Shown: positions 1 to 8,216, counted from the first letter of the stretch. The stretch is 20,175 nt of DNA from Clostridia bacterium (GCA_026001245.1 BNZR01000026.1:1-20175); one strand, 5' to 3'. Notes: generated by a model from the letters alone, not told the origin. A program made the numbers and translations.

Positions 1-2
1 GG

Positions 3-311
3 CTCTCGCTGTTCGCCGCGAAGACGGAAGAGGATTTAGCCAAAATTGAAGCATTGGAGGTGCCGGAAATGTCACAGGCGATAGGAGCATACCGCGATGT
101 AGTCGTCACACCGGCGTTCAAGGAAGTTGAGCGTCTGCGCTCGCGTGCGCGGCACAACGAAGCGTCGGCGATTGACTATGCCGAAAAACGCGAACGCGCC
201 AAGTGGCAAGGCGTTGTCGCTGATAAAGACGCAGTACTTGCGGAGCAATTGGCGGCACTTGCGGAGCAGGCGGCTGAAATAGCGCGGCTTCGCGCACAGC
301 TTGGTCAATAA
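3..311 (+). CDS. Rpn family recombination-promoting nuclease / putative transposase, C-terminal part
   Basis: The reading frame is open from the left edge to the TAA at 309-311, so only the last 102 residues are present. The start lies outside the window; the internal TTG at 54 is not needed as a start. The residues VPEMSQAIGAYRDV followed by EVERLRSRARHNEA match, from memory, the C-terminal region of Rpn/PD-(D/E)XK nuclease-like 'putative transposase' proteins, which are common and multicopy in Clostridia. The end (EQLAALAEQAAEIARLRAQLGQ region, residues about 80-102) is a coiled-coil heptad tail typical of that family. The catalytic nuclease domain cannot be judged here. In the family these are DNA nucleases of selfish or recombination-promoting type. 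No functional link to the following operon is evident. Confidence 0.75.
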   Translation, partial: LSLFAAKTEEDLAKIEALEVPEMSQAIGAYRDVVVTPAFKEVERLRSRARHNEASAIDYAEKRERAKWQGVVADKDAVLAEQLAALAEQAAEIARLRAQLGQ

Positions 312-326
312 ATAAAATTTCGGGTC

Positions 327-353
327 TGCGGGCGCACGAGACGTGCGCCCGTA
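327..353. repeat. 12-bp hairpin after the Rpn gene
   Basis: Positions 327-338 pair with 342-353 around the triloop AGA, with one G-T wobble. It lies 16 bases after the stop codon. No run of T follows, so it is not a classical intrinsic terminator in this orientation. It could be a weak terminator, an mRNA 3'-end stabiliser, or a dispersed palindromic repeat. Confidence 0.6.
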
Positions 354-382
354 CGGTTGCATATTACGGCAACATTTGATGA

Positions 383-411
383 TTGCTTTTCGGCGCATAG
401 TGTGATATACT
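383..411 (+). promoter_or_regulatory. Predicted sigma-A promoter with extended -10, for the OLE RNA
   Basis: A -35-like TTGCTT (383-388) is followed by a 17-bp spacer and the -10 TATACT (406-411), preceded by TG one base upstream (403-404), an extended -10. Transcription would start near 417-419, just where the long gene-free structured stretch begins. The spacing is ideal and the position fits a transcript that starts with the RNA and runs into oapA and dxs. Confidence 0.65.
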
Positions 412-417
412 AATACA

Positions 418-990
418 GTTGACGGGAGACGCAGTATCCTAGTCGTGCTTGGCGGCCTTTGAGGACGGGGCTAAAAATCCGTCAAAGGGCACATCGATGA
501 AGTCCCTTGTGATTGCTTCTTACGCCCAGTTTGGGGTGGTTGCTGGGGGTTAAGGCTTCGGGGCGCGCCTCAATGGCATGAGAACGCGACCCCCTTGCCG
601 TGGAGGCCTGTTCTTGTGGGGGCATACGAACCCTACGAAACAGGGGTAACCCGCGAGGCGGTTTAAAAGCTGTGCGCGGAGTAGCCTGCCTTGAGTGGTT
701 GTGTGGGGAAAGCAATTGAAACCGCAGCTGCAAAAGAGGATAGAAGACCATTCGGCACGTTATGGAAAACATCTAGGCTGTCTGTTGCGTGGCGACACGC
801 GAGGGTTTTCGGTGGATTGAGGTACGGACTTAGTGGCAATTCGGTAACGCGTTCAGCGATGGCGCGGCGTGCGCTTTAATGGGAAACCGCCCGTGTCGGC
901 GACGACGGGTCGCGCATTGGTCAAAAACGACCGAACCTATGCCGTAAAGTTTACACTGAAAATCGCCTCCAACGTCACATTAAACCTTAA
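418..990 (+). ncRNA. ole: OLE RNA (ornate, large, extremophilic)
   Basis: This is about 570 bases without a credible gene, between a promoter and a predicted oapA start. OLE RNAs are roughly 600 nt, occur in Firmicutes, and typically lie directly upstream of the OLE-associated membrane protein gene in the isoprenoid/recN cluster, which is exactly the context here. Visible helices include 464-468 with 479-483, 485-489 with 504-508, and a nested set of 545-550 with 589-594, 564-567 with 585-588 and 569-572 with 579-582. Others are 607-612 with 639-644, and a hairpin at 890-909 near the 3' end. In bacilli the RNA binds OapA at the membrane and affects tolerance of ethanol, cold and magnesium. 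The identification rests on size, structure and synteny, not on an alignment; the 3' end is approximate. Confidence 0.78.
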
Positions 991-1003
991 TGAAAGAGCT
1001 TGT

Positions 1004-1570
1004 ATGAAGAAGAAAAAACTTAGCAAATCTGTCAAGTGGGCGTTGCAGGTTACAATCCTGTCGTTCGTGCTTACGATCATACTTACGCTGGCCGCCGATA
1101 AGTCCCTTAGCGGGACACGTTTGCTGGCGGCACTTGCGGTGTTGGCGTTTTTCGTCGTGTTGAACGTGGCGTTTGACATGCTGGGGATGGCTATCGCCAC
1201 CGCGTCCGACAAGCCGTTTCACTCGATGGCCACACAGCGCGTTCCCGGTGCTTCCGAAAGCCTGAAATTTATCCGCAGTGCCGACAAGGCCGCGTCGTTC
1301 TGCTCGGATGTTGTGGGCGACGTTTGCGGGATCGTAAGCGGAGCTTGCTCGGCCGCGATAGTTGTGCTGGCGGTTCGGGACGGCAACGCGGATTCCACCT
1401 TGGCCGCGCTGATTGTTTCGGGCTTGCTGGCGGGGGTGACTGTGGGGGGCAAGGCCTTGGGTAAGCCTGCGGCCATGAAGTATAACACCGAAATAGTTCT
1501 GTTTGTCGGCAAGCTTATCTATACTTATAAAAGCTTAAAACGCAAGCTGGGGAAGAGGGGGTCGCGATAG
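1004..1570 (+). CDS. oapA: OLE-associated membrane protein OapA
   Basis: This 188-residue protein begins with a basic stretch (MKKKKLSKSVK), which places the N terminus in the cytoplasm. It has four predicted membrane segments at about residues 12-31, 37-58, 104-124 and 132-150, and a basic tail (about 173-188). Between segments 2 and 3 is a long loop with SDKPFHSMATQR, and at 102-106 lies DVVGD, a DX3D motif of the kind described for OapA. The ATG at 1004 is preferred over the frame's earlier start at 869, which would run into the structured RNA and add an unlikely basic leader; AAAGAG at 993-998 can serve as a weak RBS. Size, topology and position between the OLE RNA and dxs support the call. 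In bacilli OapA recruits OLE RNA to the membrane and is linked to magnesium homeostasis. A generic membrane protein is the alternative. Confidence 0.8.
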   Translation: MKKKKLSKSVKWALQVTILSFVLTIILTLAADKSLSGTRLLAALAVLAFFVVLNVAFDMLGMAIATASDKPFHSMATQRVPGASESLKFIRSADKAASFCSDVVGDVCGIVSGACSAAIVVLAVRDGNADSTLAALIVSGLLAGVTVGGKALGKPAAMKYNTEIVLFVGKLIYTYKSLKRKLGKRGSR

Positions 1571-1587
1571 ACAAGCAATGCGCCGAG

Positions 1588-3321
1588 TTGCGCCGGGAAA
1601 TCATAGAGACGGTGGGCAAAAACGGGGGACACTTGGCCTCGAACTTAGGGATTGTTGAGCTTACCGTGGCTTTGCACCGCGTCTATGATACCTCGCGTGA
1701 CAGGCTGATTTTTGACGTGGGGCATCAGTGCTACGCCCACAAGCTGTTGACGGGTAGAAGCCTTGCGCGTCTGCGCGAGTTGGGCGGCGTGGCGGGCTTT
1801 CCCAAGCCGGCGGAGAGCGTCCACGACGCGGCGGTGGCGGGGCATGCCTCTACGTCCATATCCACGGCCATAGGCATGGCGCGGGCGGCCAAGCTGACCC
1901 GCGAGGACTACGCCGTGGCCGCCGTTATCGGCGACGGGTCGCTGACCGGCGGCATGGCCTACGAGGCTATGACCGACGCGGGCGCCGGAGGTCTGCCGCT
2001 GGTTGTGGTGCTAAACGACAACGAGATGTCGATTACCAAGAACGTTGGGGGCGTTGCGCGGCATTTGGCCAAGCTGCGCGTCAAGCAGAGCTATTTCAGT
2101 TTGAAAGACTCATATCGCGGGTTCATGCGCTGGACGGGCGCGAAACGCTTGGACAGAACGCTTCGCGGGATTAAGACCGTTATCAAGGAGACGTTCTTTC
2201 CCAGCTCGATGTTCGAGAGCATGGGCTTTAGGTATTTGGGCCCCGTTGACGGGCATGACGTGGAAACGCTGGTGCGCGTTTTGAAGTACGCACGCGGGCG
2301 CAACTGCCCCATGCTGGTGCATGTCAAGACTGTCAAGGGCAAGGGCTGTGACTTCGCGGAGCGCGACCCCGCGCTGTACCACGGCGTGTCAAACTACGAT
2401 GAAAACGGTAAAGTTCCGCAGGTTTTGCCGACTTATTCGACAGTTATGGGGCAGACGGTGCTGGAGCTTGCGCGTGAGGACAGGCGCATAGTCGCGGTTA
2501 CGGCGGCGATGTGCTACGCCACGGGGCTGAATAAGTTCGCAAAAGCCCTGCCGGACAGGATTTTTGACGTGGGGATCGCGGAGGAACACGCCGTTACCAT
2601 GGCGGCGGGCATGGCCAAGCAGGGCTTGAAACCGCTGTGCGCCATATACTCCACGTTCCTGCAGCGGTCGTTTGACCAGATTATGCAGGACGTGGCCATC
2701 GAGGGCTTGCCCGTGGTGTTCGCGGTGGACAGGGCGGGCTTGGTGGGGCAGGACGGCGAGACGCATCACGGCATGTTCGACGCGGCGTTTTTGAACATCG
2801 TGCCGAATATGACGGTGCTGTCGCCCGCCAGCTTCGCGGAGCTAAGCGATTGCCTGCGTTGGGCGTTCGCGCAGAATTCGCCCGTGGCGGTGCGCTATCC
2901 GCGCGGCGGTGAGAGGATTTACCGCCGCAGTTCGATAGAGCCGATATTTCTGCGCGAGGGCGGCGACATCACGCTATTGACTTACGGCTCGGCGGTGGAC
3001 GCGGTTATGGAGGCCGCCGAGATACTGAAAGCGCAGGGGATTTCCGCTAGTGTGCTGAAAATAACCAAGCTAACGCCGATCGGGGAATTGCCTATCGCCA
3101 CGGAGCGTTTGTTGTGCGTTGAGCCTGTGTGCCGCCAGAATTGCGTGTTCGAGCGCGTTATCGCGGATTTGGCGGAGCGCGGTTTGGGACTGAAACGTGC
3201 CGCCGTGGTGTCGGCGGGGACAGGTTTTGTGACGCATGGCCGGGTTGATGAGCTGGAGAAACTGCTGGGGATGGACGCGTTTGGGATCGCCGAAAGGGCG
3301 CGGGAGCTGTGCCGTGGCTAA
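1588..3321 (+). CDS. dxs: 1-deoxy-D-xylulose-5-phosphate synthase
   Basis: A cytosolic TPP enzyme that condenses pyruvate and glyceraldehyde 3-phosphate, the first step of the MEP isoprenoid pathway. Family marks are all present: GHQCYAHKLLTG (45-56), GDGSLTGGMAYEA with LNDNEMSI (115-149, the TPP/Mg site), the catalytic glutamate in AEEHAV (331-336), and DRAGLVGQDGETHHG (381-395). The product is 577 residues against about 620 in the family. The missing part is the N-terminal 25 or so residues; homology continues upstream of the TTG at 1588 (IDKQCAEL). No ATG/GTG/TTG lies between the in-frame stop at 1528 and 1588. An AGAGGGG at 1554-1560 is well placed for an ATA at 1567 that overlaps the oapA stop as ATAG, so the true start is uncertain. 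The gene is downstream of oapA in the same transcript. Confidence 0.95.
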   Translation: MRREIIETVGKNGGHLASNLGIVELTVALHRVYDTSRDRLIFDVGHQCYAHKLLTGRSLARLRELGGVAGFPKPAESVHDAAVAGHASTSISTAIGMARAAKLTREDYAVAAVIGDGSLTGGMAYEAMTDAGAGGLPLVVVLNDNEMSITKNVGGVARHLAKLRVKQSYFSLKDSYRGFMRWTGAKRLDRTLRGIKTVIKETFFPSSMFESMGFRYLGPVDGHDVETLVRVLKYARGRNCPMLVHVKTVKGKGCDFAERDPALYHGVSNYDENGKVPQVLPTYSTVMGQTVLELAREDRRIVAVTAAMCYATGLNKFAKALPDRIFDVGIAEEHAVTMAAGMAKQGLKPLCAIYSTFLQRSFDQIMQDVAIEGLPVVFAVDRAGLVGQDGETHHGMFDAAFLNIVPNMTVLSPASFAELSDCLRWAFAQNSPVAVRYPRGGERIYRRSSIEPIFLREGGDITLLTYGSAVDAVMEAAEILKAQGISASVLKITKLTPIGELPIATERLLCVEPVCRQNCVFERVIADLAERGLGLKRAAVVSAGTGFVTHGRVDELEKLLGMDAFGIAERARELCRG

Positions 3322-4102
3322 GGTGAGGGCGGATCAATTGCTTGCGGAGCGGGGCTTGTTCGAGAACCGCACACGCGGGGCGGCCGCCATCATGGCGGGG
3401 CTTGTGTATGTCGGCGAGGTGCGCGTTGAGAAAGCGGGGCAACAGCTGCCGCCGGACACGCAATTTGTGGTGCGCGGGGAGCTAAACTACGTCAGTCGGG
3501 GCGGCCTGAAGCTGGAAAAGGCCTTGGACAGCTTCGGCGTGGACGTTGCGGGCTTCACGGCGTTGGACGCGGGCGCGTCTACGGGCGGCTTTACCGATTG
3601 CCTGCTACAACGGGGCGCGAGACATGTGTTCGCGGTGGACGTGGGGTATGGTCAGTTCGCTTGGAAGCTGCGGGAGGACAGCCGCGTGACGCTGTTCGAG
3701 CGCATGAACGTGCGGCATTTGACGCTTGAAACGCTGGGGCAGTCGCCCGACATCGCGGTGGCCGATTTGTCGTTCATCTCACTTAAGCTTGTGTTGCCTG
3801 TGTTTGCGGGCTTGGGGGCGGGGCAGGTTGTTTGCCTTATCAAGCCGCAGTTCGAGTGCGGGCGCGAGCTTGTGGGCAAAAAAGGCGTGGTGCGCGACCC
3901 GGCGGTGCATGAGCTGGTGCTTAACGGCTTTTGCGGCTACGCGGGGGACAGCGGCTACGGCGTAAAGAACATGACGTTTTCGCCCGTGCGAGGGCCGGAG
4001 GGCAACATTGAGTATTTGGCGCGTTTGACGCGTGAAGCGTCTGAAAACATTGATATTTCAGGGTTAGTGAGGGCGGCGCATGACAGCTTTTCTGTGGATT
4101 AA
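3314..4102 (+). CDS. tlyA: TlyA family rRNA 2'-O-methyltransferase
   Basis: A 262-residue protein with an N-terminal S4 RNA-binding domain (about 5-65, VRADQLLAERGLFENRTRG) and an FtsJ-like SAM methyltransferase domain. SAM motif I is LDAGASTGGFTDCLL (84-98). The likely catalytic set includes the lysine of GGLKLEKA (67), the aspartate of VADLSFISL (151) and the lysine of LIKPQFE (177). The family methylates cytidines of 16S and/or 23S rRNA in the cytoplasm (YqxC in Bacillus). The start GTG at 3314 overlaps the dxs stop by 8 bases and has GGGAG at 3302-3306; the longer frame from 3236 would lie inside dxs and adds no conserved sequence. It is part of the OLE-dxs-recN operon. Confidence 0.92.
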   Translation: MAKVRADQLLAERGLFENRTRGAAAIMAGLVYVGEVRVEKAGQQLPPDTQFVVRGELNYVSRGGLKLEKALDSFGVDVAGFTALDAGASTGGFTDCLLQRGARHVFAVDVGYGQFAWKLREDSRVTLFERMNVRHLTLETLGQSPDIAVADLSFISLKLVLPVFAGLGAGQVVCLIKPQFECGRELVGKKGVVRDPAVHELVLNGFCGYAGDSGYGVKNMTFSPVRGPEGNIEYLARLTREASENIDISGLVRAAHDSFSVD

Positions 4103-4865
4103 CGAAAGCCGGGATCCCGGCCTAACGGTAGCGTGGCGCGTGTCGGCTATGCTTGCAAAGCTTGGGGCAGGGATTGCGTCGGACATTGCAAACGCCGATT
4201 TTATTGTTGTAATCGGCGGGGACGGTACGATTTTGCAGTGCGCCAAGCAGGCCGCGCCGCTGGAAATCCCGATAATCGGCGTTAACATGGGCAAAATCGG
4301 GTTTATCGCGGAGCTGGAGCCGTCGGAGCTGGACTTGCTTGCCAAGGTGGTCAGCGGCGACTATCGGCTAGACAACCGCATGATGCTGGAGGTGGAGATT
4401 GGCGGCGCGGACGGGGTGACGTACTCGGACATCGCGCTGAACGACGCGGTGATTTCGGGCGACGCGACGGCGCGAGTGGTAGAGCTTAAAATCGCCGCCG
4501 ACGGCGAGCAGTTGACCGCCTTGACGGGCGACGGGGTTGTGGTGTCAACCCCTACGGGGTCAACGGGTTACGCCATGTCGGCGGGCGGCCCGATTGTGGA
4601 GCCGTGGACGCACACCATCGCCGTCACGCCTATTTGTCCCCACGGGCTGTGGGCGCGGACGTTTTTGCTGGACCATCGCCGCGAGGTGCGTGTGGAGTCC
4701 AAGCGCCCGGGGACGCTTTACTTGACCGTGGATGGGCGCGACGCGGTGGCGTTCGGAGAGGGTCAGCATGTTACGGTCAGGCGGTCGGAGCGATACTGCC
4801 ATTTTATACGCGTTAAAAATCGCAATTTTTATCAGGTGATTTCCGATAAATTAGGCCAGCTTTAG
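4080..4865 (+). CDS. nadK: NAD kinase
   Basis: A cytosolic enzyme that phosphorylates NAD to NADP. The 261-residue protein has the signature IGGDGT (45-50), GVNMGKIGFIAEL (67-79), the LNDAVIS motif (120-126; asparagine plus aspartate where many have NE), and VSTPTGSTGYAMSAGGPI (155-172), all diagnostic for the family. The ATG at 4080 overlaps the end of tlyA by 23 bases, with GTGAGGGC (4066-4073) as RBS. NADP supply fits its place beside the MEP pathway gene dxs, although the link may only be cotranscription. Confidence 0.95.
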   Translation: MTAFLWINESRDPGLTVAWRVSAMLAKLGAGIASDIANADFIVVIGGDGTILQCAKQAAPLEIPIIGVNMGKIGFIAELEPSELDLLAKVVSGDYRLDNRMMLEVEIGGADGVTYSDIALNDAVISGDATARVVELKIAADGEQLTALTGDGVVVSTPTGSTGYAMSAGGPIVEPWTHTIAVTPICPHGLWARTFLLDHRREVRVESKRPGTLYLTVDGRDAVAFGEGQHVTVRRSERYCHFIRVKNRNFYQVISDKLGQL

Positions 4866-4876
4866 GAGGAATTGCA

Positions 4877-5332
4877 ATGAAAGACGACAGACAATCCGCT
4901 TTGCTACGCTTGATACGCGAGTATCACATAGAAACCCAGGACGAGCTGTCCGACCGTTTGACGGCCATGGGCTTTGTGGTGACGCAGGCCACCGTTTCCC
5001 GCGACATCAAGGAGCTGGGGCTGTTCAAAACCGCCGGAGAGGGCGGGCGTTACCGCTACGCCGCGCCCGTGGAGCAGGCCGTGTCGCCCGAACGCGAGAA
5101 GCTTATCGCGATATTTCGCGGCGCGGTGAACAGCATTGCCGTGGCACAGCACACACTTGTGCTTAAAACCGCGCCGGGCATGGCCAACAGCGCGTGCCTT
5201 ATGCTGGACTCGATGCCGGAGCTGAACATCATAGGGACGCTGGCCGGGGACGACACCGCGCTTATCGTGGCTCATGACGCGCCCGCCGCCGCGGCACTGC
5301 GGGACAAGCTTGACAGGATTTTGGCGCGATGA
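4877..5332 (+). CDS. argR: Arginine repressor ArgR/AhrC
   Basis: A 151-residue transcription factor with an N-terminal winged-helix DNA-binding domain (about 1-70, with TVSRDIKELGL at 39-49) and a C-terminal arginine-binding, hexamer-forming domain (about 75-148, with GTLAGDDTALI at 120-130). With arginine bound it represses arginine biosynthesis and can activate catabolism. It has the strongest RBS of the operon, AGGAGGA at 4864-4870, 6 bases before the ATG, so it may be translated more than its neighbours. It lies 11 bases after nadK and overlaps recN by 4 bases (ATGA). The argR-recN pair is a conserved Firmicute arrangement. No ARG-box-like operator was identified in the window. Confidence 0.95.
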   Translation: MKDDRQSALLRLIREYHIETQDELSDRLTAMGFVVTQATVSRDIKELGLFKTAGEGGRYRYAAPVEQAVSPEREKLIAIFRGAVNSIAVAQHTLVLKTAPGMANSACLMLDSMPELNIIGTLAGDDTALIVAHDAPAAAALRDKLDRILAR

Positions 5333-6996
5333 TTTCACAGCTGCATATTGAGAATATCGCCGTTATCGAGCGTATGGACGTGGTGTTCGGCGCGGGACTG
5401 AATTTGATGACGGGTGAGACGGGCGCGGGTAAATCCGTGGTTATTGACGCGCTGGGGGCGGTGCTTGGGGCGCGTGTGTCCCGCGATTTGGTGCGGGTTG
5501 GCGCCGCCGCCGCGCTGTCCTCGGCGATTTTTTGGGACGTTGGCGAGACGGTTGAAACGTGGGTTAAAACCGTTTTGGGCGCGGAGCTTGACGATGGGGA
5601 GCTGAACGTCTCCCGCGATATTATGGCCGACGGGCGCAGTGTTTGCAAGGTGAATGGCCGCCCCGTTACCGTGGCGCAGCTGCGCGAGCTGGGGGCCATG
5701 CTGGTGCGGGTACACGGCCAGCACGACAGCCGATTGCTGTTGGACGACAGCGCGCACTTGGATTTTGTTGACCGTTTTGGGGATTGCGGCGAGGAATTAG
5801 CCGAGTATCAGTTCCGATACCGCGACTGGAAACGCCTGTGCGCGGAGCGCGACGCGTTGCTTACAGACGAGGGCGACAAGGCGCGGCGCGTGGAGATGCT
5901 GCGCTATCAGCTGGACGAGATTGACGCGGCGGAGCTGACAGAGGGCGAGGACGCAGGTCTGGCGCAACGCCGGACTTTGCATAAAAACGCGCAGAAGATA
6001 ATCACGGCGGTGGCCGAGGCCTACGCCGCGCTGTACGGCGACGACGAGGAGAGCGGCGCGTACGACAGCTTAAGTCAGGCGCGGGATTCGCTTGGCAAGG
6101 TGGTGTCCGTCAGTGAGGAGCTTGCGAATCTTTACGCGCGCGTTGAGGAAATGATGTACGCGGCGGGCGACGCGGCGGAGGACGCAAGGGCGATTTTGGA
6201 CGATTTGGAGAGCGACCCGGACGAGCTGGAGCGCGTTGAGAGCCGCCTGGACGTTATCTACAAGCTGAAAAAATACGGCGGGGACGCGTCCGCGATTTTG
6301 GCCTATGCAGAGCGCACGCGGCAGGAGCTGGACGGTATTGAACACGCCGCGGAGCGCATTGAAAAGCTAGAAAAGGATTGCAAGGCGGCGTTGGATAGCG
6401 TCAAGGAAGCGGCGGCTAAGCTGTCCGCTAAGCGCGGGGCGGCGGCTGAAGCTTTACAGGCGCGGTTGAAGTCGGAGCTTACCGCCTTGGACATGGAGAA
6501 GACTACGATTCTGGCGGAGATTACGCCATGCGAGCCGTCACTTAAGGGCGCGGAGGGGTTGCGGTTTCTGATCTCGGCCAATGTGGGGGAGCCGCCCAAG
6601 GCTTTGAGCAAGGTCGCGTCCGGCGGGGAGCTGGCGCGTGTTATGCTGGCCATGATGAACGTGCTGGCCGAGGACGTGCCGACTATGGTGTTTGACGAGG
6701 TGGACGCGGGGATTTCGGGTCACGCGGCGACAAGGGTGGCGCAGAAGCTGAAAAACGTGTCGCGCAGACAGCAGGTGCTTTGCGTTACGCATTTGCCGCA
6801 GATCGCGGCGGCGGCGGACACGCATTTCCACATAGAAAAGGCCGTGGAAAACGGGCGAACCCTGACAGGGATAAAGACGCTGGGGCGCGGCGAGCGCATT
6901 GAAGAAATCGCGAAAATAATGGGCAATATCAGCAAAAACGCCTTGAAAACGGCGGAAGAATTGATTGTACAGTACGAAAGGATGGATAACGCATGA
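5329..6996 (+). CDS. recN: DNA repair protein RecN
   Basis: A 555-residue SMC-like ATPase of double-strand-break repair. Head parts lie at both ends: Walker A GETGAGKSVV (29-38) in the N-terminal part; signature ASGGELARVMLAM (about 429-442) and Walker B TMVFDEVDAGISGHA (about 452-466) in the C-terminal part. Between them is a coiled-coil-rich middle (about 160-380, many Glu/Ala/Lys residues). The length is normal. The start overlaps argR by ATGA, and the stop overlaps tyrS by ATGA, so translation is probably coupled along the three genes. No LexA box can be placed because the gene has no promoter space of its own. Confidence 0.96.
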   Translation: MISQLHIENIAVIERMDVVFGAGLNLMTGETGAGKSVVIDALGAVLGARVSRDLVRVGAAAALSSAIFWDVGETVETWVKTVLGAELDDGELNVSRDIMADGRSVCKVNGRPVTVAQLRELGAMLVRVHGQHDSRLLLDDSAHLDFVDRFGDCGEELAEYQFRYRDWKRLCAERDALLTDEGDKARRVEMLRYQLDEIDAAELTEGEDAGLAQRRTLHKNAQKIITAVAEAYAALYGDDEESGAYDSLSQARDSLGKVVSVSEELANLYARVEEMMYAAGDAAEDARAILDDLESDPDELERVESRLDVIYKLKKYGGDASAILAYAERTRQELDGIEHAAERIEKLEKDCKAALDSVKEAAAKLSAKRGAAAEALQARLKSELTALDMEKTTILAEITPCEPSLKGAEGLRFLISANVGEPPKALSKVASGGELARVMLAMMNVLAEDVPTMVFDEVDAGISGHAATRVAQKLKNVSRRQQVLCVTHLPQIAAAADTHFHIEKAVENGRTLTGIKTLGRGERIEEIAKIMGNISKNALKTAEELIVQYERMDNA

Positions 6997-8216
6997 CGCT
7001 ATTTGAGGAGCTGACGGCGCGGGGGCTTGTGGCGCAGACCACCAGCGCGGAGGAAGTATCGGAGCTTATAAACAACGGGCGCGCCGTGTTTTACATCGGG
7101 TTTGAGCCAACGGCGGACAGCCTTACCGTGGGGCATTTTGTGCCGCTTATTTTGATGAAGCATTTGGCGGACGCGGGGAATACGCCGATTATTCTAATCG
7201 GCGGGGCGACGGCCATGGTGGGCGACCCCAGCGGGCGCACGGACATGCGCAGTATGATGACACGCGAGACAATCAACCACAACGCGGATTGCTTTGCGCG
7301 GCAGATGGAACGCTTTGTGGATTTAAGCCGGGGCAAGATGGTTAACAACGCGGATTGGCTTATGGGGCTGAATTACATCGACTTTTTGCGGGACGTGGGG
7401 GTGCATTTCAGCGTTAACAACATGCTTCGCGCCGACTGCTACAAGTCGCGCCTGGAGAAAGGGTTAAGCTTTTTGGAGTTTAACTACATGCTTATGCAGG
7501 GCTATGACTTTTACTACTTGTTTGAAAAAATCGGGTGCAATCTGCAATGCGGCGGGGACGACCAGTGGGCTAATATGCTTGGCGGCACGGAGCTTATACG
7601 CCGCAAGTTGGGGCGCGACGCGCATGTGCTGACAGCGGGGCTGTTGCTTACTAGCGACGGCAAAAAGATGGGCAAGACCGCCAAGGGCGCGGTGTGGCTT
7701 GACCCGGAGAAGACCAGCGTTTTCGAGTTTTTTCAGTATTTCCGCAACGTGGACGACGCGGACGTTATAAAAAACCTGAAAATGCTAACCTTTGTGCCGC
7801 TTGACCAGATTGCCGAGCTTGAAAAGCTTCAGGGCGCGGACTTAAACCGCGCCAAGGAGTTGCTGGCCTATGAGATTACCGCGCTTGTGCATGGCAAAGA
7901 CGCGGCGGGGGTCGCGTTGGAAACCTCGAAGTCGCTGTTCACGCGGGGCGCGGCGGACGCTAATATGCCGTCCACCACACTGACGGACGGCGATTTGACG
8001 GACGGCGTTATCGGAATTTTGGATTTGATGGTTAAATGCGGGGTGGTCGGGTCAAAGTCGGACGCGAGACGCGCCGTGGAGCAGGGCGGCGTTACTGTGG
8101 ACGATGTGAAGATTGACAGTATCGCTAAGACGTTCTCGCGCTTGGAGTTGGAGAACGGTTTGGTTATCAAACGGGGGAAGAAGACTTATCACCGGGTTTC
8201 AGTTGCGAGAGTATGA
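6993..8216 (+). CDS. tyrS: Tyrosyl-tRNA synthetase
   Basis: A class I aminoacyl-tRNA synthetase that charges tRNA-Tyr in the cytoplasm. The 407-residue protein shows the HIGH-type motif TVGH (45-48) after the characteristic FEPTADSL, and the KMSKS-type motif KMGKT (225-229). The tyrosine pocket sequences DFYYLFEK and QCGGDDQWANM (172-195) and a C-terminal S4 domain (about 340-400, GGVTVDDVKID) are also present. The start overlaps the recN stop by 4 bases, so it is read from the operon mRNA; there is no room for its own T-box leader, which many Firmicute tyrS genes have. The last 50 bases are antisense to the end of the exporter gene coming from the other side, and no terminator separates them. 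Confidence 0.95.
   Translation: MTLFEELTARGLVAQTTSAEEVSELINNGRAVFYIGFEPTADSLTVGHFVPLILMKHLADAGNTPIILIGGATAMVGDPSGRTDMRSMMTRETINHNADCFARQMERFVDLSRGKMVNNADWLMGLNYIDFLRDVGVHFSVNNMLRADCYKSRLEKGLSFLEFNYMLMQGYDFYYLFEKIGCNLQCGGDDQWANMLGGTELIRRKLGRDAHVLTAGLLLTSDGKKMGKTAKGAVWLDPEKTSVFEFFQYFRNVDDADVIKNLKMLTFVPLDQIAELEKLQGADLNRAKELLAYEITALVHGKDAAGVALETSKSLFTRGAADANMPSTTLTDGDLTDGVIGILDLMVKCGVVGSKSDARRAVEQGGVTVDDVKIDSIAKTFSRLELENGLVIKRGKKTYHRVSVARV

Noticed and set aside
327..353. Intrinsic terminator after the Rpn gene
   Set aside because: The stem is strong but no T-run follows on the plus strand; listed only as a hairpin.
482..879. Open frames in the gene-free stretch before oapA (minus 482-772, plus 691-879)
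   Set aside because: No RBS, no family resemblance, biased composition, and they lie over nested hairpins of the predicted OLE RNA.
418..990. Other large RNAs (RNase P RNA, tmRNA, SRP RNA, T-box, group II intron)
   Set aside because: I did not see their conserved core sequences, such as the tmRNA ends or the SRP GNAR loop. Gene context favours OLE.
869..1003. Longer start for oapA at 869
   Set aside because: It adds 45 residues without family character and would make the 3' part of the RNA coding; the ATG at 1004 begins with the expected basic N terminus.
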